A stretch of 64,000 nucleotides of DNA, from contig OX392530.1 of assembly GCA_947623455.1 (NCBI GenBank), positions 35,185,405 to 35,249,404 on the forward strand, written 5' to 3'. This document shows, piece by piece, positions 16,786 through 26,758 of the stretch. The stretch's first letter is position 1. Each line of letters opens with the position of its first letter. This DNA is from Mimachlamys varia (taxonomy: Eukaryota > Mollusca > Bivalvia > Pectinida > Pectinidae). A program made the translations under genes and the position numbers. The notes under the pieces were generated by a model. That model saw only the letters and a list, made by a program, of their open reading frames with translations, was not told the origin of the DNA and did not search any database.

Positions 16786-18510
16786 GCACTACAGTGTGTA
16801 GAATCACAGACTGTACTTACACTGGTTACAATACACTGGTCCAGTCTACCTTGCACTACAGTGTGTAAAATCATAGATTGTACTTACACTGGTTACAATA
16901 CACTGGTTACAATACACTGGTCCAGTCCACCCCACACTACAGTGTGTAAAATCACAGATTGTACTTACACTGGTTACAATACACTGGTTACAATACACTA
17001 GTCCAGTCCACCCCAAACTATAGTGTGTAGAATCACAGACTGTACTTACATTGGTTACAATACACTGGTCCAGTCCACCCCACACTACATTGTGTAGAAT
17101 CACAGATTGTACTTACACTGGTTACAAAACACTGGTCCAGTCCACCCCACACTACAGTGTGTAGAATCACAGACTGTACTTACACTGGTTACAATACACT
17201 GGTTAAAATACACTGGTCCAGTCCACCCAGCACTACAGTGGGTAGAATCACAGACTGTACTTACACTGGTTACAATACATTGGTCAGTCCACCCCACACT
17301 ACAGTGTGTAGAATCAAAGACTGTACTTACACTGGTTACAATACATTTGTCCAGTCCACCCCGAACCACAGTGTGTATAATCACAGACTGTACTTACACT
17401 GGTTACAATACACTGGTCCAGTCCAGCCCGCACTACAGTGGGTAGAATCACAGACTGTACGTACACTTGTTACAATACACTGGTCCAGTCCACCCCCACA
17501 CTACATTGTGTAGAATCACAGACTGTACTTACACTGGTTACAAAACACTGGTCCAGTCCACCCCACACTACAGTGTGTAGAATCACAGACTGTACTTACA
17601 CTGGTTACAATACACTGGTTACAATACACTGGTCCAGTCCACCCCGCACTACAGTGTGTAGAATCACAGACTATACTTACACTGGTTACAATACACTGGT
17701 CCAGTCCACCCCACACTACAGTGTGTATAATCACAGACTGTACTTACACTGGTTACGATACACTGGTCCAGTCCACCCTGCACTACAGTGTGTATAATCA
17801 CAGACTGTACTTACACTGGTTACAATACACTGGTCCAGTCCACCCTGCACTACAGTGTGTAGAATCACAGACTATACTTACACTGGTTACAATACACTGG
17901 TCCAGTCCACCCTGCACTACAGTGTGTATAATCACAGACTGTACTTACACTGGTTACAATACACTGGTGCAGTCAACCCTGCACTACAGTGTGTAGAATC
18001 ACAGACTATACTTACACTGGTTACAATACACTGGTCCAGTCCACCCTGCACTACAGTGTGTAGAATCACAGACTGTACTTACACTGGTTACAATACACTG
18101 GTCCAGTCCACCCTGCACTACAGTGTGTAGAATCACAGACTATACTTACACTGGTTACAAAACACTTGTCCAGTCCACCTTGCACTACAGTGTGTAGAAT
18201 CACAGACTGTACTTACACTGGTTACAATACACTGGTCCAGTCCACCCCGCACTACAGTGTATAGAATCACAGACTGTACTAACATTGGCTACAATACATT
18301 GGTCCAGTCCACCCTGCAATACACTGTTTAGAATCACAGACTGTACTTACACTGGTTACAAAACACCTGTCCAGTCCACCCCGCATTACAATGTGTAGAA
18401 TCATAGACTGTACTTACACTTGTTAAAATACACTGGTCCAGTCCACCCAGCACTACAGTGTGTAGAATCACAGACTGTACTTACACAGGTTACAATACGC
18501 TAGTCCAGTA

Positions 18511-18525
18511 CCCCCCCCCCCCCCC
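18511..18525 (+). repeat. C-tract monomer (15 C)
   Basis: Paralogue of the 11-C run at 15,636. Confidence 0.9.
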
Positions 18526-19581
18526 GCACTACAGTGTGTAGAATCACAGACTGTACTTACACTGGTTACAATACACTGGTCCAGTCCACCTCGCACTACA
18601 GTGTGTAAAATCATAGATTGTACTTACACTGGTTACAATACACTGGTTACAATACACTGGTCCAGTCCACCCCGCACTACAGTGTGTAAAATCATAGATT
18701 GTACTTACACTGGTTACAATACACTGGTTACAATACACTGGTCCAGTCCACCCCACACTACAGTGTGTAAAATCACAGATTGTACTTACACTGGTTACAA
18801 TACACTGGTTACAATACACTAGTCCAGTCCACCCCAAACTATAGTGTGTAGAATCACAGACTGTACTTACACTGGTTACAAAACACTGGTCCAGTCCACC
18901 CCGCACTACAGTGTGTAGAATCACAGACTGTACTTACACTGGTTACAATACATTTGTCCTGTCCACCCCGAACCACAGTGTGTATAATCACAGACTGTAC
19001 TTACACTGGTTACAATACACTGGTCCAGTCCAGCCCGAACCACAGTGTGTATAATCACAGACTGTACTTACACTGGTTACAATACATTTGTCCTGTCCAC
19101 CCCGAACCACAGTGTGTATAATCACAGACTGTACTTACACTGGTTACAATACATTTGTCCTGTCCACCCCGAACCACAGTGTGTATAATCACAGACTGTA
19201 CTTACACTGGTTACAATACACTGGTCCAGTCCAGCCCGCACTACAGTGGGTAGAATCACAGACTGTACGTACACTTGTTACAATACACTGGTCCAGTCCA
19301 CCCCCACACTACATTGTGTAGAATCACAGACTGTACTTACACTGGTTACAAAACATTGGTCCAGTCCACCCCACACTACAGTGTGTAGAATCACAGACTG
19401 TACTTACACTGGTTACAATACACTGGTTACAATACACTGGTCCAGTCCACCCCACACTATAGTGTGTAGAATCACAGACTGTACTTACACTGGTTACAAT
19501 ACACTGGTCCAGTCCACCCCGCACTACAGTTTGTAGAATCACAGACTGTACTTACACAGGTTACAATACGCTAGTCCAGTA

Positions 19582-19603
19582 CCCCCCCCCCCCCCCCCCC
19601 CCC
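19582..19603 (+). repeat. C-tract monomer (22 C)
   Basis: One of the longest runs in the window. Its paralogue at 16,770 has 16 C. Confidence 0.9.
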
Positions 19604-22364
19604 GCACTACAGTGTGTAGAATCACAGACTGTACTTACACTGGTTACAATACACTGGTCCAGTCCACCTCGCACTACAGTGTGTAAAATCATAGATTGTA
19701 CTTACACTGGTTACAATACACTGGTTACAATACACTGGTCCAGTCTACCTTGCACTACAGTGTGTAAAATCATAGATTGTACTTACACTGGTTACAATAC
19801 ACTGGTTACAATACACTGGTCCAGTCCACCCCACACTACAGTGTGTAAAATCACAGATTGTACTTACACTGGTTACAATACACTGGTTACAATACACTAG
19901 TCCAGTCCACCCCAAACTATAGTGTGTAGAATCACAGACTGTACTTACATTGGTTACAATACACTGGTCCAGTCCACCCCACACTATATTGTGTAGAATC
20001 ACAGATTGTACTTACACTGGTTACAAAACACTGGTCCAGTCCACCCCACACTACAGTGTGTAGAATCACAGACTGTACTTACACTGGTTACAATACACTG
20101 GTTACAATACACTGGTCCAGTCCACCCAGCACTACAGTGGGTAGAATCACAGACTGTACTTACACTGGTTACAATACATTGGTCAGTCCACCCCACACTA
20201 CAGTGTGTAGAATCAAAGACTGTACTTACACTGGTTACAATACATTTGTCCAGTCCACCCCGAACCACAGTGTGTATAATCACAGACTGTACTTACACTG
20301 GTTACAATACACTGGTCCAGTCCAGCCCGCACTACAGTGGGTAGAATCACAGACTGTACGTACACTTGTTACAATACACTGGTCCAGTCCACCCCCACAC
20401 TACATTGTGTAGAATCACAGACTGTACTTACACTGGTTACAAAACACTGGTCCAGTCCACCCCACACTACAGTGTGTAGAATCACAGACTGTACTTACAC
20501 TGGTTACAATACACTGGTTACAATACACTGGTCCAGTCCACCCCACACTATAGTGTGTATAATCACAGACTGTACTTACACTGGTTACAATACACTGGTT
20601 ACAATACACTGGTCTAGTCCACCCCGCACTACAGTTTGTAGAATCACAGACTGTACTTACACTTGTTACAATACACTGGTCAGTCCACCCCACACTACAG
20701 TGTGTATAATCACAGACTGTACTTACATTTGTTACAATACACTGGACCAGTCCACCCCGCACTACAGTGGGTAGAATCACAGACTGTACTTACACTTGTT
20801 ACAATACACTGGTCAGTCCACCCCACACTACAGTGTGTATAATCACAGACTGTACTTACACTGGTTACAATACATTGGTCAAGTCCACCCCGAACCACAG
20901 TGTGTAGAATCACAGACTGTACTTACACTGGTTACAATACGCTGGTCCAGTCCAACCCGCATTACAGTTTGTAGAATCACAGACTGTACTTACACTTGTT
21001 ACAATACACTGGTCAGTCCACCCCACACTACAGTGTGTATAATCACAGACTGTACTTACATTTGTTACAATACACTGGACCAGTCCACCCCGCACTACAG
21101 TGGGTAGAATCACAGACTGTACTTACACTTGTTACAATACACTGGTCAGTCCACCCCACACTACAGTGTGTATAATCACAGACTGTACTTACACTGGTTA
21201 CAATACATTGGTCAAGTCCACCCCGAACCACAGTGTGTAGAATCACAGACTGTACTTACGCTGGTTACAATACACTGGTCCAGTCTACCCCGCACTACAG
21301 TGTGCAGAATCACAGATTGTACTTACACTGGTTATAATACACTGGTTTAGAATACACTGGTCCAGTCCACCCCATACTAGAGTGTGTAGAATCCCAGACT
21401 GTACTTACTCTGGTTACACTATAGGTATACTGGTCTAATCAACCCTGCAGTTCAGTATGTAGAATCATAGACTGTTCTTACTCTGGTTACACTATATGTA
21501 CACTGGTCCAGTCAACCCTTCAGTTCAGTATGTAGAATCCTAAACTGTATTTACACTGGTTACAATACACTGGTCCAGTCCACCTCGCAGTACAGTGTAT
21601 AGAATCACAGACTGTACTTACATTGGTTACAATACACTGGTCCAGTCCACCTCTCACTACAGTGTGTATACTCACAGACTGTACTTACATTGGTTATAAT
21701 ACACTGGTCCAGTTGCCCCCCCCCCCCCGCACTACAGTGTGTAGAATCACAGATTGTACTTACACTGGTTTCAATACACTGGTTAGAATACACTGGTCCA
21801 GTCCACCCCACACTACAGTGTGTAGAATCACAGACTGTTCTTACTCTGGTTACACTATATGTACACTTGTCCAGTCAACCCTGCAGTTCAGTATGTAGAA
21901 TCATAGACTTTAATTACACTGGTTACAATACACTGGTCCAGTCCACCCCGCACTACAGTGTGTATAATCACAGACTGTACTTATACTGGTTACAATACAC
22001 TGGTCCAGTCCACCCCGCATTACAGTGTGTTTAATCACTGACTGTACTTACGCTGGTTACAATACACTGGTCCAGTCCACCCCGCACTACAGTGTGTAAA
22101 ATCACAGATTGTACTTACAATGATTACAATACACTGGTTAGAATACACTGGTCCAGTCCAACCCACACTAGAGTGTGTAGAATCCCAGACTGTACTTACT
22201 CTGGTTACACTATATGTATACTGGTCTAATCAACCCCGCAGTTCAGTATGTAGAACCTAGACTGTATTTACACTGGTTACAATACACTGGTCCAGTCCAC
22301 CTCGCACTACAGTGTGTATACTCACAGACTGTACTTACATTGGTTACAATACACTTGTCCAGTG

Positions 22365-22384
22365 CCCCCCCCCCCCCCCCCCCC
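22365..22384 (+). repeat. C-tract monomer, GTG-C(n) type (20 C)
   Basis: Its paralogue near 48,617 is 15 long and interrupted by an A, which accounts for five of the six bases of offset change there. Confidence 0.9.
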
Positions 22385-23429
22385 GCACTACAGTGTGTAG
22401 AATCACAGATTGTACTTACACTGGTTACAATACACTGGTTAGAATACACTGGTCCAGTCCACCCCACACTACAGTGTATAGAATCACACACTGTACTTAC
22501 AGTGGTTACAATACACTGGTCCAGTCCACCCCGCACTAAAGTGGGTAAAAGCACAGACTGTACTTACACTGGTTACAATACACTGGTTTAGTCCACTCCA
22601 CAATACAGTGTGTAGAATCACAGACTGTACTTACACTGGTTACAATACACTAGTCCAGTCCACCCCGCACTACAGTGTGTAGAATCAGAGACTGTACGTA
22701 CATTGGTTACAATACACTGGTCCAGTCCACCCTGCACTACAGTGTGTAGAAGCACAGACTGTACACTGTACTTACACTGGTTACAATACAATGGTCCAGT
22801 CCACTCCACACTACAGTGTGTAGAATCACAGACTGTACTTACACTGGTTACAATACACTGGTTTAGTCAACCCCGCAATACAGTGTGTAGAATCACAGAC
22901 TGTACTTACACTGATTACAATACACTGGTCCAGTCCACCCCGCACTACAGTATGTAGAATCACAGATTGTACTTACACTGGTTACAATACACTGGTTAGA
23001 ATACACTGGTTCAGTCCACCCTACACTACAGTGTGTAGAATCATAGACTGTTCTTACTCTGGTTACACTATATGTACACTGGTCCAGTCAACCATGCAGT
23101 TCAGTATGTAGAATCATAAACTGTACTTACACTGGTTACACTATATGTACACTGGTCCAGTCAACCGTGCAGTTCAGTATGTAGAATTATAGACTGTTCT
23201 TATTCTGGTTACACTATATGTACACTGGTCCAGTCCACCCCAAACTACAGTGTATGGAATCACACACTGTACTTACACTGGTTACAATACACTGGTCAGG
23301 TTCACCCCACATTACAGTGTGTAGAATCACAGACTGTACGTACATTGGTTACAATACTCTGGTCCGGTCCACCCCACACTACAGTGGTTAAAATCACAGA
23401 CTGTACTTACACTTCCCTTACGGAATTAA

Positions 23430-23830
23430 TTAATACTTAAAGTATACTTAAAGTATAGCCTTAAAGTATACTTAAAGTATAAGTTTTGGACTATACTTCA
23501 AGTATACTTAAAGTATTTTGATTTTGTATGCAAATTAGGTGTAAGTATTAGGCTAAAAGTATACTTGAAGTATACTTGGAGTACTGCCTACTTGAAGAAT
23601 ACTTGCAAGTATAGTTCAAGTATACTTGAAGTATACTTGAAGTATACTTCAAGTATACTTGGTGTCTATTGTCAAGTATACATGCAGATATACTTGAAGT
23701 ATACTTGCAAGTATGCTTGCAAGTATACTTCAAGTACAATGTCCATATAGCTGAAGTAATGCTGGAAAGTATAAAGTTACAAGTATATATCAAGTATACT
23801 TAAAGTATTCTCCAAGTATACTTGCAAAAA
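23430..23830. repeat. Left subterminal array of AAGTATACTT palindromes
   Basis: Dozens of exact or near copies of the self-complementary 10-mer AAGTATACTT, spaced by one or a few bases (often TTCAAGTATACTTGAAG). Frames here are low complexity (KYTSSILEVYLKYT-like). Confidence 0.92.
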
Positions 23831-24244
23831 GAATGAATTAATGACAAACATGAAGTCTAGAGTAGCTTTATATCAGTAATGAATTTATGCATCATTCAAA
23901 AGATATACATCAACTACCAGATTGAAATAATTACGATTATTTTCATTATATTCACAAAACATGTTATACAGTTAATATGAATCAAATTAAAAGGAAGATA
24001 TTTCATTGATATATTCACAAAACATATTTAAATAGTGTATATCTGAATTATAGTATACCAGCTAGGTCCAAAGACAATTGATTTTATATATTATACATCC
24101 ACATACACAGGCTCTTTCTTTGAATTCACATCCATCGAATACGTACAGTATACTGTACATACACATACTGTCTTTACAATACATCCACAGGTACTGCCTA
24201 CATCTAGTAGATATTTAAAGGATTAAGATTATCAATGAATTTGG
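23831..24244. other. Insertion interior, AT-rich
   Basis: AT-rich sequence between the left palindromic array and the SINE-like fragment. No coding signal or known element seen. Confidence 0.6.
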
Positions 24245-24350
24245 CGATCAGATCACTCTATAGGTTAAGCGTCTATCTTGAGTTCAGAAGGTCCCGGTTT
24301 CCAACTTTGGTCTGGTTGTGAATTTTCCTTATCCTGTTGATTATAATTAC
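24245..24350 (+). repeat. tRNA-derived SINE-like fragment
   Basis: The stretch TATAGGTTAAGCGTCTATCT then TTGAGTTCAGAAGGTCCCGG then TTTCCAACTTTGGTCTGG follows the A-box to B-box layout of tRNA-derived SINEs common in molluscs (GTTAGAGCGTCYGNCTTGAGTTCGGAAGG...GGTTCGAATCC). It is degenerate at the B box. No target duplication was identified. Confidence 0.5.
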
Positions 24351-24461
24351 ACATCCACGAACAAGTGCTGTCAATTAAATATTTCCACAGGTAATGTCTA
24401 TTTACAACCACAGATACTCAACATTCACAAATATATATAAAATTTCACTCATTGAATTGAG

Positions 24462-24574
24462 TTATTCAATGTCATTCTTGAGTCTTCGAAATTTTCCGTT
24501 CACTGCCTGGATCAATACCCACTCATCATGGTCAAGATCTGCTACTCCAGGGTACTTGTTCATGGCAATCCCGA
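24462..24574 (-). CDS. Putative terminal exon of a captured or resident gene in the insertion
   Basis: A strong acceptor on the minus strand (TCTTTTTCTTGTTTTACAG) opens a 36-residue frame containing MNKYPGVADLDHDEW and ending LKNDIE before TAA. Composition and the splice site look coding, and entry is phase 1. It is not recognised. The nearest upstream exon candidate (25,449-25,474 or 25,449-25,610) has phase 2 or 0, so at least one exon is missing or this is a fragment. Confidence 0.45.
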
Positions 24575-24723
24575 CTGTAAAACAAGAAAAAGATATTTCA
24601 AAATAAAAAAATTACATGTATCGTATTATATATTGACATGTTATAAATTCCAGTGTAAATGTGTCACTGTGCTTTTTTAAAAAATCTTAATGATTTTAAC
24701 TTTATATTCCCTTAGTGATCATT

Positions 24724-24906
24724 ATACTGGCTGGCGACCAGTTCTCGCCACTGCACACTATTTTGCTATACACGAATTTGTTCAAGAAAGACAAACCTTC
24801 ATCTCAAAACATTCAGAAAAAAATTGGTAATTAACTAAGAAATATACAAATTACAGTGCCATTAGCGACAACTGGTACTTGGCGAGAACTGGTCGGCCAC
24901 CAGTAT
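24724..24906. mobile_element. Nested MITE-like element with 27-bp inverted repeats
   Basis: The left arm 24,724-24,750 (ATACTGGCTGGCGACCAGTT...) and right arm 24,880-24,906 are inverted copies matching at 24 of 27 positions. The total length is 183 bp with no coding. A TA flanks or forms the ends, as in Tc1/mariner-type MITEs. No family is assigned. Confidence 0.6.
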
Positions 24907-25448
24907 GCTTAGAAAAAATTGTCAAAATCAAGAACAGTGAAAATTTGGAATGAACTGTCAGAACATGTTGAATACAAATGTATCAGTGTCTTCTGAAATA
25001 AAGCTAAACACGCACTAGAAAAATTAATTAAAAAAAGGCGAAAATACAAAAAATATAAAGCAAAATAAAAAAAAAATGACAGAATTTTGGCACATCACTC
25101 TGTCTTACCAGGGATAATTCTGACTCTTAAAACCTATCGGGAGAATTTGAGGGATTTTATTGGATCAGCAAAATATCTATGAGATTTTTCTATATAAATT
25201 ATTAAGTAATACAATTTTGAATTTTCAATGAGATTTTCAGGAAAAATATGGGTAAAAATCCCCAAATCCCTGCATTATAATTAATTACTGAACCAAATCA
25301 CATTGAATTGTAACTTGATAGAAATATTTATCACAGCCGATAACCAACATATTTCACGACAATTATTACAAACCACCTCGATAAGGGCTAGAAAAAAAAG
25401 AGTCGTGCATATTCGCTTCGAAAACGAAATTATCAAGTGTAACGTTAC
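24907..25448. other. Insertion interior, intron-like
   Basis: AT-rich stretch that would be intron between the two minus-strand exon candidates. A GTAAGA donor-like site follows ATTATCCCTG on the minus strand near 25,108, but the preceding frame has stops, so no exon is called. Confidence 0.5.
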
Positions 25449-25610
25449 CTTTGTCGAACTTTTCTGGCTGCCATCTTGTCCCCTTCCTACCGGGTACACA
25501 ACTCTCGACTTGTGACAGTCTTGTCTTGTCAAGGGCAGCATACTTCCTCGTTCCTCTAGTACAGCTCTTTGCTTACAACTTGTAGTAAATAGATGAAGTA
25601 AAAAATCCAT
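25449..25610 (-). CDS. Putative 5' exon in the insertion (minus strand)
   Basis: An open frame from an ATG at 25,610 to a donor AAAG/GTAACG at 25,449/25,448, 54 codons, phase 0. An alternative start at 25,474 sits in ACAAGATGGCAGCC, a good Kozak site that also resembles a YY1 site. It gives MAARKVRQ and phase 2, which I think is at least as likely. No family is recognised. It is transcribed toward the exon at 24,462-24,574, but the phases do not join directly. Confidence 0.35.
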
Positions 25611-25639
25611 CTAGGCCTAATATCCAAGCACGATTCCGA

Positions 25640-26130
25640 ACAATATCGTTCTTTCAAAAAAACACCCAGACATGTTTGCTCGCTGTATGTGCCCGTCTTT
25701 AAATGTAACATGTTCTGGTATAAATTCGGCTGACCTGCAAATGTTCATGCAAACCTCGTCTGAAAGTACCGTCAGACAGATACCTCATATCGGCTTTAAA
25801 CGGTTCAATCGTTCAAACTAAATTGGTCCTGTTGACGGTTAAACTAAGCGCGCATAATCCGGAAGTACAAATGTAGGTGGCGCTGATCTAGAGTTTGCGT
25901 CGTTGCTGTCAAACATCGAAAAGACTCTGATGTAACGAAAACAAATTGAACCCAAAATGGCGCGTGGTTTTGTCTCAAGCGAGGGCATAGATAATGTGAA
26001 TTTCGCAAACTATTTTGAAAGAACGGTAGCCATGACCGGGAAACATTTCGACGTTCACGCATAGGTTATATGTCGTTTCGTGAATTTGAGAATTAAATGT
26101 TTTGCTGATCGCGGAAGTGCACAACATGTA
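25640..26130. promoter_or_regulatory. Promoter-like, relatively CpG-rich segment in the insertion
   Basis: Richer in CG dinucleotides than its surroundings. It contains ETS-like CCGGAAGT at 25,859-25,866 and CGGAAGT at 26,112-26,118, with YY1-like AAAATGGCGC at about 25,954. These sites are typical of animal housekeeping promoters with divergent starts. Function is inferred from motifs only. Confidence 0.35.
25957..26064 (+). CDS. Short open frame with strong start context in the insertion
   Basis: The ATG lies in CCAAAATGGCGCG (purine at -3, G at +4, YY1-like). It encodes 35 residues beginning MARGFVSSEGIDNVNF, then stops at TAG. It could be the first exon of a plus-strand gene divergent from the minus exon at 25,449, or a chance frame. 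No homology is recognised. Confidence 0.25.
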   Translation: MARGFVSSEGIDNVNFANYFERTVAMTGKHFDVHA

Positions 26131-26631
26131 GCAACTTTCGGTTTCGTTTTGTTTATAATTTTTAATTTATAATCGACTGTTTATTTATAGGCTTTATGAC
26201 CGTACTTTTTTAAGAGATAGGATAAGTATCCACATGGACAATAGACTTGTAATTTGAATTTTTTTTTTCCTAATTTTGTTTGAGTCATAATATTTCTTAT
26301 TGATTCTAAAGCGTTTTGTACATTTTGAAATGATTGTTATTTAAGGAAATTAATCTGAAATAAATAACGATGTTTAAAAATAAATTTGAAAAAAAAAAAA
26401 TCAAAAATATACAGGAATAGATTTTCTACAAGAAATTTTGTGAAAAATGAGACGTAGATGACAAAAATCAACCAATAAATAGCGAAGATATGATTTTTTA
26501 AAAAAAATCTGACAAAATTACGAACATGGACTTAAACATTTTCCTGATACAGGCACAGAAAATTTTCTAAGTCCTGACAAGTATAGAAAGTGTTAGCGTA
26601 AATGTTGAAATAATGACAAAGTTTCAGCAAG
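26131..26631. other. Insertion interior, AT-rich
   Basis: Poly-T and poly-A runs and AT-rich sequence between the promoter-like segment and the right palindromic array. Nothing coding seen. Confidence 0.6.
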
Positions 26632-26758
26632 TATACTTCATGTATTAGTCAAGTATACTTCAAGTATACTTCCCTAATACTTGTCAAATATCCAGTCCTA
26701 AAAGTATACCAAGTAGACTTTATTTATACTTGAAGTATACTTCAAGTATACTTGCAGT
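26632..26758. repeat. Right subterminal array of AAGTATACTT palindromes
   Basis: Same palindromic 10-mer as at 23,430-23,830 but a shorter array, ending 18 bp before the right terminus. Confidence 0.9.

Larger units (their letters stand above)
14760..17634 (+). repeat. Higher-order unit 2 of the satellite
   Basis: Collinear with 17,635-20,533. The offset is 2,875 at the GGTTACGATA marker, 2,879 after a C run that grows from 11 to 15, 2,812 after loss of one monomer, and 2,899 after a C run that grows from 16 to 22 and the gain of one 81-bp monomer. Long stretches are identical, for example the 126-codon frame at 15,665-16,045 versus 18,544-18,924. Confidence 0.8.
17635..20533 (+). repeat. 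Higher-order unit 3 of the satellite
   Basis: Nearly exact copy of 14,760-17,634. Differences are limited to whole monomers, C-tract lengths and scattered substitutions, which indicates recent unequal exchange. Confidence 0.8.
11461..23414 (+). repeat. 67-bp satellite array, segment 1
   Basis: Tandem head-to-tail monomers. A typical unit is 67 bp and runs ACACTGGTCCAGTCCACC, then GCACTACAGTGTGTAGAATC, then ACAGACTGTACTTACACTGG and TTACAAT. Length divided by 67 gives about 178 units. Variants include a 14-bp internal duplication of TTACAATACACTGG (81 bp), a 73-bp type with CACTATATGTACACTGG, and monomers where the CCACCCC part is replaced by a long C run. Open frames up to about 160 codons exist on both strands because the monomer has few stops. 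They end at the same repeat positions and carry no start context, so they are not called as genes. Confidence 0.95.

Noticed and set aside
23548..23793. 81-codon frame in the palindromic array
   Set aside because: Translation of AAGTATACTT repeats, equally open on the opposite strand.
25844..26062. 72-codon minus-strand frame in the insertion
   Set aside because: It overlaps the promoter-like segment, is antisense to the short plus frame, has no good start context and no family match.
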